DNA of 64,000 bases, from NCBI RefSeq assembly GCF_011397635.1, contig NC_064770.1, forward strand, positions 19,375,707 through 19,439,706. Reading direction: 5' to 3'. The first letter of the stretch is position 1. The number at the start of each line of letters is the position of its first letter. The position numbers were made by a program, and so were the translations under genes. Positions 22,028 to 33,123 of the stretch are shown here, piece after piece. The stretch comes from Epinephelus fuscoguttatus. Taxonomy: Eukaryota > Chordata > Actinopteri > Perciformes > Serranidae. Under the pieces are notes generated by a model that made no database searches, was not told where the DNA came from, and saw only the letters and a list, made by a program, of their open reading frames with translations.

Positions 22028-25000
22028 CCCCCTACAGCTCTACTTTCCCTGGGCTCAGCCATTCTTTTCCCAGCTGACTGTTCAGCTGTTGCCAACACTT
22101 GTCCGCTTGATAACTGTTGCTGTAACTCAGAGCTCAGCACGCTGGTTTACAACCAGTAATGATTTTAATGAAACCCCTCCGTGACATGGAACCCAGACTC
22201 TATCATTCAACATAATATCTTATTTTGAGGGTTGTACAGAAGGAAATATAAAGTGTTTTTAATCCAAGCAAACATTTGCAGCAGTAAAAAAAGTCTGTTT
22301 TATAAGAGTTTGACACTGGTGCTGAGCTGTGCTGTGTGTGACAGGCCCTAAATTCCTCCGATGCTATCCTGAATGAGGCAGTGCTGTTGTTGGGGTGGGT
22401 TTTCATTTAACATGTGCTCACAATGTTGAAGAAGCACGCTCGAATAATTTTACAGCTTTATTTGATCTTGGATGATGGATTCTTTTTGGGCAAAGATCAC
22501 CCACAAAATGTTGGATTTTTTAAAACAGGAATTCACATCGATCATACTATATGTAATTTAATTTATTTTAAATTGCAAAATCATACTAGGGCTGATTTAA
22601 TTACATGCTTCTCATTTGATGCAGGGTGAAAAAATGTCAGTGTCAGAAATTTCAATTATCCACTTCAACATAGTCTTTCACTTGTGCAAAAGTATGGCAC
22701 TAGTGAAAAAATATTTCTCACTCACAGTTCATCAAATACCACCGCTTTGTCACAGGATCTCGGCAGCAGACATCGACCCACAGACCAGGTGTCAGCTGCT
22801 TTGACACCACGGGCAACTACCATAATATAGAGAGCAAGAAAGTCTGCATAGGGTGGGTTGAATAAATGCCAAACTTTCACCTGGGTCCCTGCCATTCATT
22901 TCTCATGTGAAACCAGGAGTCTGTTGAGTTTCTTTAGTAACAAGATGTATGTCATGTGAGGTTACATGACATTAGTAACAACCGCATTTTATTTTCGGGA
23001 AGTAAACCTAAAAACAAAGTGTTTAACCTGCATTGTAAATTTATTTAGAATTTAATGAGCAGAAACCGTACATTTGCTTTAAAAATAGACATGTATTTTA
23101 AAAGGAGACAATGCATGTAATGAGTGTAAATTGATACGCCTTCCCTGTACGTCCAAAACTGAGTAGGTCCACTGACAAAGCAGCGGTATTTCACAAGTTG
23201 GAATGAGGACTTGAGTGTGTGATTATGAGTCAAATTTACACATAAAGAGAGATTATAATGTGTGTTGTATGCTTGCGGTGTTTAACCAGTGTCTACATCA
23301 TTGAGAGTAACAGTGTAACATACTTTTTGAATATTTGTTTTGAGTCGTGATGGGCTCGTGGCTCAAACTGTGTTATTCATGAAACCATCCAGTTGTAAAT
23401 AAAATCAGAAATAATCTAAAAACGAAACAGCAGTATGATGCATTTATTTCCTCATTTGCAGAGTCCTCCTCCCTCAGGAATCGATCCATCATCCTCCGTC
23501 CCAAAGACTAACAGCTCACATCCGCTCCTGTGTGAAAATCTAAGTGTTCGCTTCCTACCTATCCATCACACAAGCTATTATGCTCCTCATTTAGACATCC
23601 ATCAAATGTCACATGTTCCATTACACAATTCATCACGCTCTGCACTTGCCCCTCCATTGGCTGATGATCTTTGTCACCCCACAATGCCCCAAGATGTGTG
23701 TTTCCTTTAGAGGCTAGAGGGCACGCCCCGTCTCCTCCAGATTCTAATGGCTGAATTTAGACAGGATCCTTTTTTTTCTCTCTCCTCATCCAAAGGCCAA
23801 ACCCAGGCCGAAGGTCAGAGGGGGTTGGCCTGGTTGCCAAGGAGGAGTCCACTGACGGGGCAAAGCCACTGGTGCTCATTGGACTGTGCAAACAGCAGAT
23901 CTGCTGAGTCTGACAGGCCTGAGAGCAGAGGAGCTGGAGCAGATCGCATTATCACAATCAGACAAGAAGCAAAGGTTGATGAGTGAAAAGTTGTATGGAG
24001 CACACAACAACACGCTCATTCAAAGCCAAGATTAAGTCAAGAGAACTCCGGTGATGGAACAAGCTTTTGTTATTGTGATCAGTGGAAGTTTTCGTGATGG
24101 TCGATCCACAATGCACTGAATCACTTTGGGTTGGGTCATGCTAGAAAATAAGTTCAAACAACATGTTTACAAAAGTGTTTATAGCTGCCAGACTTGAAGG
24201 TGGGGTGAAGACATAGTCATCCTTAAGAGACAGGATAATAATTTATTGGGATATCTGTGGGGATTACTGCACGTATCTTCGAGATTTTTGTCAGTTTCAG
24301 AAAGTTATGGATTGCTGGACAACGCCCTCCCTTAAATCCAACATCGGAAGGTCTGGGGGGAGGGGTTGTACTGAAGCTATTCAATGGTCTAACAAGTCAT
24401 TCTGATGGAGTATACTGGTGCCTTTACTATTGTGATAGTGAGAAAAACTAGACAACAAGGGAGCAAACACAGTCATGAGATTACAACATACTAAATCTGA
24501 TCCTTCCGAAAGAAATGTGACTTTACTATCACAGATCAAGGTCGAGCTTTATTGCCGAGATCAAAATTTTGTGTGTTAGTATAAAGAAATATCAGGTCCA
24601 TTGAAATTCTGTCATCTCCGAGCGAGCTCCATCTCTTTGCAGCAGACTGCCGATCACCATGACGTGGTGACATCATGAGAAAGTTGTCCCCCTGTTGACA
24701 AGGCCGACTGTTGCCATGGGGCTCCTGGAAATGGCACTGTGGATCCCAGTAAATGAAGGCTGTTGGGGGCGGGGACGTGAAGGCAAGTAAATAAAAGTGC
24801 CATTTGCAGTGTGTTTGCTTGACGTCCACCGAGCCAAATTCTGCTCCGTTATTGGGCTGCTGAGCATCGGGGGGCTCCCAGCAGCTCTGTGCGGCAGGAC
24901 CCCCCACTCCGGAGGACATTGGCGTGTTTGCTGAACGAACAGGGCACCCCAACACGGCCTCTGGGAGCCATGTGAGCTGACAGCAGCCGCGCACATTCAC

Positions 25001-25734
25001 CCATGAAGAAAAGAGGACGATGAGGGACAAAAGGGAGAAGGAGACAGTCTTGTAGGAGCAGACTTGAGCAGCAAATCACCATTCACAAACAGAAATAATT
25101 AGTTATAATACAGACATCAGCCAAGAGAGAGGAATTTACATGATAAAGCTTAGCAGTGTGGAGCTCTCTATCACATGCATGGCTGGTAGTTTCATCAACA
25201 CTTTGGCTGTTGCTACTGTAGGTTTTTGACTGGATGTGATCCCACTGGTCTCTGCCAAAATTAAGCAACCCTGATCTCCAAACCACCCAATGAAGACAGC
25301 GCCTGGTCTGCTTCATGCACACTACACATTTACTCAGTCGGAGCACACAATTCCCAGATCCCCTTTGATACCTGATATTTAGACATGCAAGCCCATGCTG
25401 TGACCCCGCAATCACTTTTTGCTGGAGACACCCAACACCCGAGTCCTTAATCCTGCCATACTGCTGCAGTGGAAGAGGCAGGGTGACGGAAGCGGCTGCG
25501 AGGCATTTCAAGACTGGGAAACTCATGACCCACTGGGGATTAATGAGCATTCTGTGAGGGGCCTTATTGGCTTGTCGACCCTCGCGCTCTGATGTGTTCA
25601 GCGCTATGTGGGAATCACATACATGGGATTGTGGCAGTTAATGTTCAATCAAATACAATACTGTTTTAGGCATAGCTATGGATTTTTAGCCACACTAAGA
25701 TATGGAAATCTCAGTCAGTGAGTCAGTCAGTCAC
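19830..25734. other. Intergenic region without a recognised gene
   Basis: Open frames here are short, overlap on both strands and have no family-like motifs or splice context. A TG microsatellite is at 21990-22025. Nothing else was identified with confidence. Confidence 0.55.
21990..22025 (+). repeat. (TG)n microsatellite
   Basis: About 18 uninterrupted TG/GT dinucleotides, from gcgtgtgtgtg to gtgtaacc. Confidence 0.95.
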
Positions 25735-26560
25735 TGCACCACTTTGATACTGACTAAAATATCTCAAAAACCATTAGACAGAACGGCGTTTAATTTGCGT
25801 TTGAAAGATATTAAAAGGGGAACTATGCCCATTTTCAAAAATCACGCATTATTCCTATGAAAATGAAAGAGCTAAAAGTCCAATTTGTGATGTCAGCAGG
25901 AGCTGCTCCATAGACAGTGAATTGGGAAAGATGTTACAGACGACACAGAGAGCACCTAGGGGAATGTTTTGAGCATATGGGTACAATTTCTGTTTCAGAG
26001 CTGAGAACACTACAATAGAATAAATCTAATTTGGGTATAAAAAAGAAAACAAACATTCTGTGGGTCCACAAAATCAGTCTCCCATTAATTGTCTATGGGA
26101 TAGCTCCAGACTTTATACTCTATGACATCACAAGTTTGAGACATACTCTCTGGTTTCTGGCTTTAAGAGAGAGTAGCTCATGTTCATTAACATTGACTGA
26201 ACTTTCCTAGGCCATGGAAATAACATACTGTAGGTGGTGTTCCTCTTTAACATCTCTAAGGGATACATTTTAATGACTTTGGTGCCCCATTATCAAGTCA
26301 AAATGCGAATTTGGCCAATGCTTTGGTCAATTATCAGATACTTAACTGATGTTCCCTTCAACCCCTTTGTGTTTGGTAACAATTACCAAACATTAGCATG
26401 CTAACAGGCTAAACTAAAACAGTGAACATTGTAAATATGACCTGCAAACATCAGCATGTTAGCACTGTCCCTGTGAGCATGTTAACATTAGCTCAAAGTG
26501 TTGCTTTTCCTAAGTACAGCTACACAGAGCTGCTAACATGGCTGCAGATTCTTAACTTAG
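25735..26560. repeat. Dispersed teleost repeat, split by a nested MITE
   Basis: The left part (aaaatatctcaaaaaccatt...) and right part (gactttggtgcccc..., then ttagcatgctaacaggctaa, acagagctgctaacatggct) match the order of a very common fish repeat. About 440 bases of another element interrupt it at 25811-26250. No coding potential is present. It was identified from memory of its typical phrases, not by alignment. Confidence 0.6.
25811..26250. mobile_element. TTAA-flanked MITE nested in an older repeat
   Basis: The ends ttaaaaggggaac and gttcctctttaa are imperfect inverted repeats with TTAA at both borders. The sequence on either side belongs to one older repeat, which supports insertion. 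The right half is related, in reverse orientation, to the fragment at 13098-13300 in copy C. There is no ORF. TTAA borders suggest a piggyBac-like mobiliser, but this is inference. Confidence 0.65.
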
Positions 26561-28244
26561 TGTTGTTTTTTTTGGTTGATAAAGTACCTCTTTCGCCATG
26601 TGTGTAATAAGCCGGGCTTTGAAGCCAATTTGACATAGTCGCCAAACCGTGAAATTTGACTTCAGGGTCCATCATGTGACGCAAAAGTTAGCAACTGGCC
26701 AAGCAAAGTCTCGAGTGCTCTATGGACCCATAGATCCAAAAGATCTGGGTAATTTTATATCCAGGAAGTCAAACCTTTTGGCTTCATGTGCCACTGAGCA
26801 ACTTTCATAGGAATGATTGGGGTCCCCCCTCCAATGCTGTATCCAGGTCTCTTTATACATCTATGCTGTGTAACTGGACTTATTTAACCAGTGAGAATTC
26901 AAGTAATTAGAAATTGCTGTGTAATTTAATGACCTAGTCCCCCTAGTAGTGCGATCTGACGAAACCATTTCTATTTGGCGAAATTGCACCAGTGGAGAGA
27001 AGCCCGCCATCCTAAGTTGAAGTTGGTTGTTGTTAAATAGAATTAATCAAATTATAAGAAAAAAGGGCATTAGGCCTATTCCACGAGATTATTAAGGTGG
27101 ATTTTAAACCAGGGCTGCTTCACAGAAGTGTCAGGGCAGCATTGTGTCAGATCGGAGGTGTTAGTGCTGCAGCTGCAGTTGTGGCTGAGTGTGGGTGGCG
27201 GCTATCTCACTGCTGAGGCGGTGTGTTTATGTGTGCTGGGGTTAGGGCCACGCGCACAGTGCAGGCACACACCCTAACACACACACATGCACACACACAC
27301 ACACACAGAGAAAAACCACAGAGACGCTATTGATTCCAGCTAATCAAGGCAGCAGAGCTGGGGGAAGCTGTGCACGCGTGTGTGTGAAGTCAACACATTC
27401 TCCACATTCCAGCACTTCCCAAAGAGGCATAAAATATTAGCCACTGCACTGAGCTCGCAGGCCTCCTCACACTGCTGGGGACCTCCTGCTCTTTAACGCC
27501 ACTGCCCTTCTTTCTGCGATGTCACTGTAGATTTCAACAGTACTTTTTTTCTTTCTCTTGTTTAATTCCACCCACGAGATGACCATGCAGCGACTTCTGG
27601 CTGAATCACACTGACAGCACAAAGACTCCACATATTCATGTCTGGTTTCAACTGGTCTTTTAAAACTGGTATTACAATGAAATCTGACCCTGCCCATAAA
27701 GTTGCAACAGACTGCATGTGCATATAAAACAGATTAGTCAGATTATTTGAATGAGCTCCACCCAGTGACATTAAATCTTTTAGAAGCAGAGCTAATGAAA
27801 TGTGATTTATAAGCATTCTCTAAATTTAGATTTTATTTTATTTTGGATCTTTTTTCCTACTTATAAAGCAAGTTAAAGGTCAGGTTTCTTTTTTTAGATT
27901 TTGATAACATTCTGTAGCTTCCAAACAGTGCTCCTTCTGTATTCAAACCTGAACATTCAGATTTTGGTCTAAGTACAAATGTTTTAGAGTCACTGAAGTA
28001 GGTTTTTGCACAATGATGTCACTACACATAAACCCCCTAGCCCGCCTAAGGTGCATCTTCTTGACTGAGCCAAGCCTTATTTGAGAATTGTGTGTTTAGC
28101 CCTCTAACCAGTATGGAGGCTAAGCAATGTACTGCTGTGGACACCACCTTAATTTGGATCCAAAAGTGACACAAAAACACAAATAAAGTAACCAATCAAG
28201 GTAGCAGCAGTGGTAAAATGAGTGTTTTTGTCAGAGGAGTGTGG
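26561..28244. other. Intergenic region, no gene recognised
   Basis: Only short non-conserved frames and a CA-rich tract near 27280-27306 are seen. Confidence 0.5.
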
Positions 28245-29008
28245 TAGCCTGGTGAAACCATCCTGATCTCGCGAGCTCACATTCCATTTTGCTCCGCAGA
28301 TCAGTCTGGCCATGGAATCATAAACGCGAATTCTGGCATTGGTTCTGGCTTACCGGGCCAATCACAACTGTTTATTACTTTGGGGCGGGTTATGGGGGGG
28401 ACAAGGAGCAGAGTGAATGCATTTCGTAAACAACCAACATGGCTACTGATTTTGAAACTGCGATGGTAAATGTGCTGAACGAACTGGAATGTACATTTTC
28501 TTTAAAAGCAGAACAAACAGCTGCACTGAAAGCATATTATTGAAGTGTTTGCCATCCTTCCTACGGGGTTTGGTAAAAGTTTAATTTACAAACTGGCTCC
28601 GTTGATCGGGAAAAGAACAACATGTTCGTGTAGATTTTTCGGGACTTTCTTTCAAAGTCACTCCTATGTCGACAAGTCGGTTGAAAACGGATTTGTCCTT
28701 CCGTCTTTTGTCAAATATTAGAGCACTGTTTGTAATAACACCTTTTAGTGACATAATTTTTTGGCAAAGACGGCAACACTCTTTCCTAGATATCATCACA
28801 GCTCATCTCCGCTGCACGCTACACAGTGGCGTTGTGCTAGCCCACGTCACAAGTTTCGTTTACTCTGATTGGTTTTCAGTCTTTCCAATTGCGTGAAGGG
28901 GCACTTTGAGTGACAGCCGTTGATACCGCCCCTTGGGAATAGAGGAAAGTACAGTCCGTGTCCAGACCCATTTGTGTTTTGCGAATTGTGTCTGGCAGCG
29001 CCAGGCTA
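28245..29008 (+). mobile_element. DNA transposon remnant carrying a RecQ-like helicase start
   Basis: The 9-mer ggagtgtgg flanks the block at 28236-28244 and 29009-29017. The ends tagcctgg and ccaggcta are inverted. From the ATG at 28439 the frame reads MATDFETAMVNVLNELECTF and on to KAYY, then hits TGA at 28541. One base later the next frame continues EVFAILPTGFGKSLIYKLAP (28542-28601). This includes a Walker A P-loop (PTGFGKS) and resembles the start of RecQ/BLM-type helicase ORFs often found in fish repeats. The rest of the helicase is absent, so it is non-functional. A 9-base duplication is usual for Mutator-like elements and 8 for hAT; the class is left open. Confidence 0.72.
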
Positions 29009-29255
29009 GGAGTGTGGTGGCTATGAAGAGAGAAGAGATAACAGCATCAGCTTCCCATTGGGAAGGGCTGTCTGACAGCAAAGTAAAGTAGAGAAAACAT
29101 ACTAAATATAGCATACACTTAAACTTAAACAGATTTTTTTTCTTTTGGTGGGCCTTTTTTTTAGAAGGCTAAAATATGATTTGCTGCTCTCCTCCACCCA
29201 CAACAGTACATTGCTTTGTTTTTGTGCTGGTACTCCAGTCTGCTTCTCCAAACTG

Positions 29256-29445
29256 TTTTTTTTTTTTTCAAAGATATTTTTTTGGGCATTTTAAGCCTTT
29301 AATTGATAGGACAGATGAGTGTGAAGGGGGGAGAGAGAGGGAGTGACATGCAGCAAAGGGCCACGGGCTGGAGTTGAACCCGGGCCACTGTAGCAACAGC
29401 ATTGTACATGGGGCGCCTGCTCTACCATTAAGCCACCGACGCCCT
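29256..29445 (-). mobile_element. tRNA-derived SINE
   Basis: On the minus strand the head reads gggcgtcggtggcttaatgg, with a perfect A-box pattern (TGGCTTAATGG, 29425-29435). A near-perfect B-box (GGTTCAACTCC, 29370-29380) follows at normal tRNA spacing. The body has ctttgctgcatgtcactccc and ends aaaggcttaaaatgcccaaa with an A-rich tail (T-run at 29256-29268 on plus). A short direct repeat, ccaaact, lies on both sides (29248-29254 and 29449-29455). It is a SINE and not a tRNA gene: the tRNA part is degenerate and fused to a conserved tail. Confidence 0.85.
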
Positions 29446-31020
29446 GACCCAAACTTGGGGTTTACCGACAGACACCTACTGTACACTGACTATGGATAAG
29501 TACTGTGTATAACCCTACTTCAAAAATTCCAACCTAACCTTTTCAGTTATTATGATTATAATCATGGCTCTAAGTTAGGTCACTGCTTTCTGCTTATGGC
29601 TGAGTGAGCGTGTCCATTAAAAAGACAGAAAAGAACGCAGATGGAGTCGGTGCCGCATTAGTGACAATAGCTAATTCACACCAGAAGACAGCGAAAAATG
29701 TGCATCACAGTTTTCTAAAGCTCAAGGAGGTGTTATCAAATGTTGTACAAACTGTTCCATTTGAGAAGCTGGAACAAATGTTCCGCATTCCTGCTTGAAA
29801 ATAACTGAAAACAATTAATTGATTACCAAAATATTTGCCCGTTGACTGATGTTGCTGAAGTCTAGTGAAAATAAATCCTTATGAGAGCTGGACGACACAT
29901 GCTGCCTCTGTTGTGTACAGCTCAGGGTTGGAAAGAGTTGATATGCACAGGATAAGATGGACACACCGTCAACACTTTGGGCAGTGATGCAGATACTGAT
30001 GATGTTGCAGGAATCACCTGAAGACTTTGTGCATCTGTCACCAGCAGCTGCCGGTGGACACATGGTACAAGCAAAGCAAGTCTTCCTGTCCACAGAGGAA
30101 GGAGAAAGGGGGTCTGACAACCAGGACAGCTGGACCAGCAAAAGACCCAGCAGCCAAGTACCCACTGACCCTCCTCTTCCTCTTCCTCCTCCTCCTCCAA
30201 GGCTCCTGGTCTTAAAGCCAGAGCGAGAAGGTTCACAGTAAGGCATCGTTACCATAGAAACTCTGTTTGCATTTCCCAGTGAGCAATTCAGGGACCGCTG
30301 GCTTTCAGCTGGAATTCAGACATTCAATTCAATGCACAGTGCTGTCTGGAGCAGCAATTGTCCATGTGGGGCAACTTATTGAAAGACATTCTAGGTGCGT
30401 TTCCGTTTTAAGTGAAAGGGCGGACAAAAGGAGCCTTGACCATGAACTGAACGCCATCCTGACAGGCCTGGCTCACAGGTTCCATCCACTGGTGTGGCAC
30501 CAATAACCTGATTGGTTCCTTGAGTTTGATTTGAGGTGATGAAAATGAAAAGCCTTCTTTTAAAACAGGGAGCCTGAGTAGGACTGTACATGCCAATCAA
30601 AATTTGGAGTGTGGTTGGAGAGTGCTGCTTTCTGCTGCGTGCCCAGTCACAGGGCTGTATTCAGGTCTGTCTTCAGTCCTCTCTCTCATACCAGGCTGCT
30701 GCGCTGGAACAAAGAGGCCTTTCACATTGACCTTGACACACGGCCACCCCCATCACCACAGGAACCAACGCAGAGGAATCCACTCCAACTCTCTGATATC
30801 AATCTCTCTGTACCCCTGGCAGACGGTCCGGGCTCAAGGCTGAGGTGAACCTCGGAGAGGAAGCTAATGCACATCATATGAGTGTGTTCTCATTCCAACA
30901 GGGAATGCGGAAAATAAGATTACCTGTTAGCACCACTAAGAATATTATATCTGATCTGAAATTACCCACAGTATACATCTACAGCCAAATTTAAAACAAG
31001 TGGGGTTAATAGTGTAAATT
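29446..31020. other. Intergenic region, no gene recognised
   Basis: There are overlapping short frames on both strands around 29920-30240, caused by a cctcctcctcc tract near 30180. No splice-supported or conserved protein was found. Confidence 0.5.
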
Positions 31021-31705
31021 AAAATCAAAATAAATTAGCTTCAATATTAGTAAGGTTGCAATTAAACTATTTTAAGTATTGGTTAATTTGCTGATTAGAT
31101 TGTAAATTAACCCATTATTTGGAGTAAAATGTCAAAAAAAAAAAATTGTAGGAAACATCCATCAGTTTCCCACAGCCCCAAGGAGATGTATTTAAGTGTG
31201 GTTATGTCTGGCCAGCAGTCCCAAACCAAAAACTATTTAGTTTGCATTGATATAAAACAGAAAAAAGTACTTTTAGGCTTAATTATTAATTAATTTTCTA
31301 TTGATCAATTGATAGACTCATTATTCCAGATAAAATCCCTTGTCTATTTGGATGCGGCTAACGATTATTTTTACCGTCGATAAATCTGTTGATTATTTTT
31401 TCAATTAATTGATTAGTTATTTGGTCTTTAAGATGTCAGAAAATGGTGAAAAATGACAATCAGTGTTTCCCAAAGCCTGAGATGACGCCCTCCAATGTCT
31501 TGCCTTGTCAACAACCCAAACATATTCAGCTTAGTGTCACAGAAAAGTGAAGAAACTGGAAAATATTCACATTAAAGAAGCTAGAATGAAAGAATTTGAC
31601 TTTTTTTTTTTTCATTAAAAATCACTTAAACTGATTAATGGATTGTCAGGTAAGTTGGCAATTCATTTAATAGATAACAACTAATCAATTAATTGTTGCA
31701 GCACA
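31021..31705. repeat. Two adjacent copies of a TTAAT-rich dispersed fish repeat
   Basis: 31370-31705 contains tcaattaattgattagttat, atgtcagaaaatggtgaaaa and gtttcccaaagcc, ending ctaatcaattaattgttgca. About 31021-31330 is a more diverged copy with the same order of phrases (aaaatgtcaaaaa, cagtttcccacagcccc, aaccaaaaactatttagttt). This is a repeat commonly seen in teleost introns; it is non-coding. Confidence 0.6.
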
Positions 31706-31822
31706 CTGCATCACAAGTCAACAGTCTGATAAAGTTAGACTGTGCCCACTGTAGATTTCGTCAATTATTTATTAGACATGTAAACACCACAGACATTAAC
31801 GCTTATCCAGGGACAAAAAGCT

Positions 31823-31828
31823 TTTATT
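31823..31828 (-). terminator. Candidate polyadenylation signal of metrnl
   Basis: AATAAA on the minus strand lies about 545 bases past the metrnl stop at 32372. It would imply a 3' UTR across 31800-32371, a stretch with no other feature. Confidence 0.4.
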
Positions 31829-32371
31829 CTCAATTTTTTTGGCTTGTTTTTTTTTTTAAACAATTGTACAGCCTGAAAAGAACACATGAATCCAGGCATT
31901 AAAATTGCAAATCATTTTTTAACAAAATAAAAATAAGAGGCTTTCACTTTATACATTTCTGTCATAAGAAATAACTTCAAAACTGTACATCAAGCTTTTA
32001 TGTTTGTTTTTACAAAGCAGGCAGAGCTTCAAAATATACAATGTTCATTCACATTTTATACACATAAAAACCAAATGGGGATTTTGCTACATTTAAAATC
32101 TGGGAGTTCCCCGTCTGCGAGAAAGGCAGTCCGAACACATTCCACGTTTCATCACGTTTGACTTTGAGCGTCGAGTCGATCCAGCATGCTGCTTGGCAAC
32201 ATTCAGGAGCTCCAGTCTTTGTCTCCAAAGAGTCACGAGACAGCAGGAGAGGAGAGAGGCTCTGGGCCAGTCTGTCAGCCTCTGTCTCTCCTGAGCATGA
32301 ACTCTTGGTTCAGCTCTCCTCCCCACCCAGTGAGGACTTGTCATAATTCCAAGCGTGGGCAGTCAACACAC

Positions 32372-33084
32372 TCAGTCAGTGTCCACGTGACAGGGGTTGG
32401 TCCCCTGCTGCTGCGCCTCGTGATAAAGCCGCAAGAAGTCTTTGTAGCGTGGGGCGCAACCCATCCAGGCCTCCCCAAACCTCACTGTCCCGGTGAAGAG
32501 GAACTCGCCCTCTCCAGACCTCACCCCGCACTGAAGGGGCATCTTGATATGACCAGTCCACCTCCGTACCCTCACACCCCCAGATATGAAAACCTGGGTC
32601 TTCTGTCTGTAGAGGCGGCTGATCTCCACGCTGACAGACGAGTGCTCCTCCTCCTGCTCCACTTTTTTAATACTGCCTCGTGCCACTGAAAACACAAAGC
32701 AGGAAGACAAGATTTAGATACTGGTAATGGCTATATTTCATGCTACACATAATGGTGTTTTCGTTGGACCTTTCTGCACACCATACAGCAGCGGGAAGGC
32801 TATAATTCTCCCAAACTGCGTTTTTAACTCACCAAAGTCATTGGTGCAGACTGCTAGAAGCATCTCAGCGTCACTGCAGGGCTGACAGGGTGCTGAATGG
32901 AAATAAAGAGAGAAGGTGGATGAGTTTGGCAGAGCAACAGAAACAGGAAAAATTCAAGATTTCTTTGGCACTACTGGTCTTGCAGCGTGATAAAAATCTC
33001 TAATGGGTCCACAAATTTCCTAGTTAAGTACCTCTTACACAAACACACAACTGCGGTTGGGCCAGCCACGTAGGACTGCGTGTT

Positions 33085-33123
<39 letters not shown>

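Noticed and set aside
29361..29445. Possible tRNA gene on the minus strand
   Set aside because: The A and B boxes are good, but the segment is fused to a conserved tail and A-run and flanked by a short direct repeat, so it is a SINE head.
29922..30255. Overlapping frames with Glu-rich or Pro-rich stretches on both strands
   Set aside because: They arise from a cctcctcctcc tract read in several frames; there is no splice or motif support.
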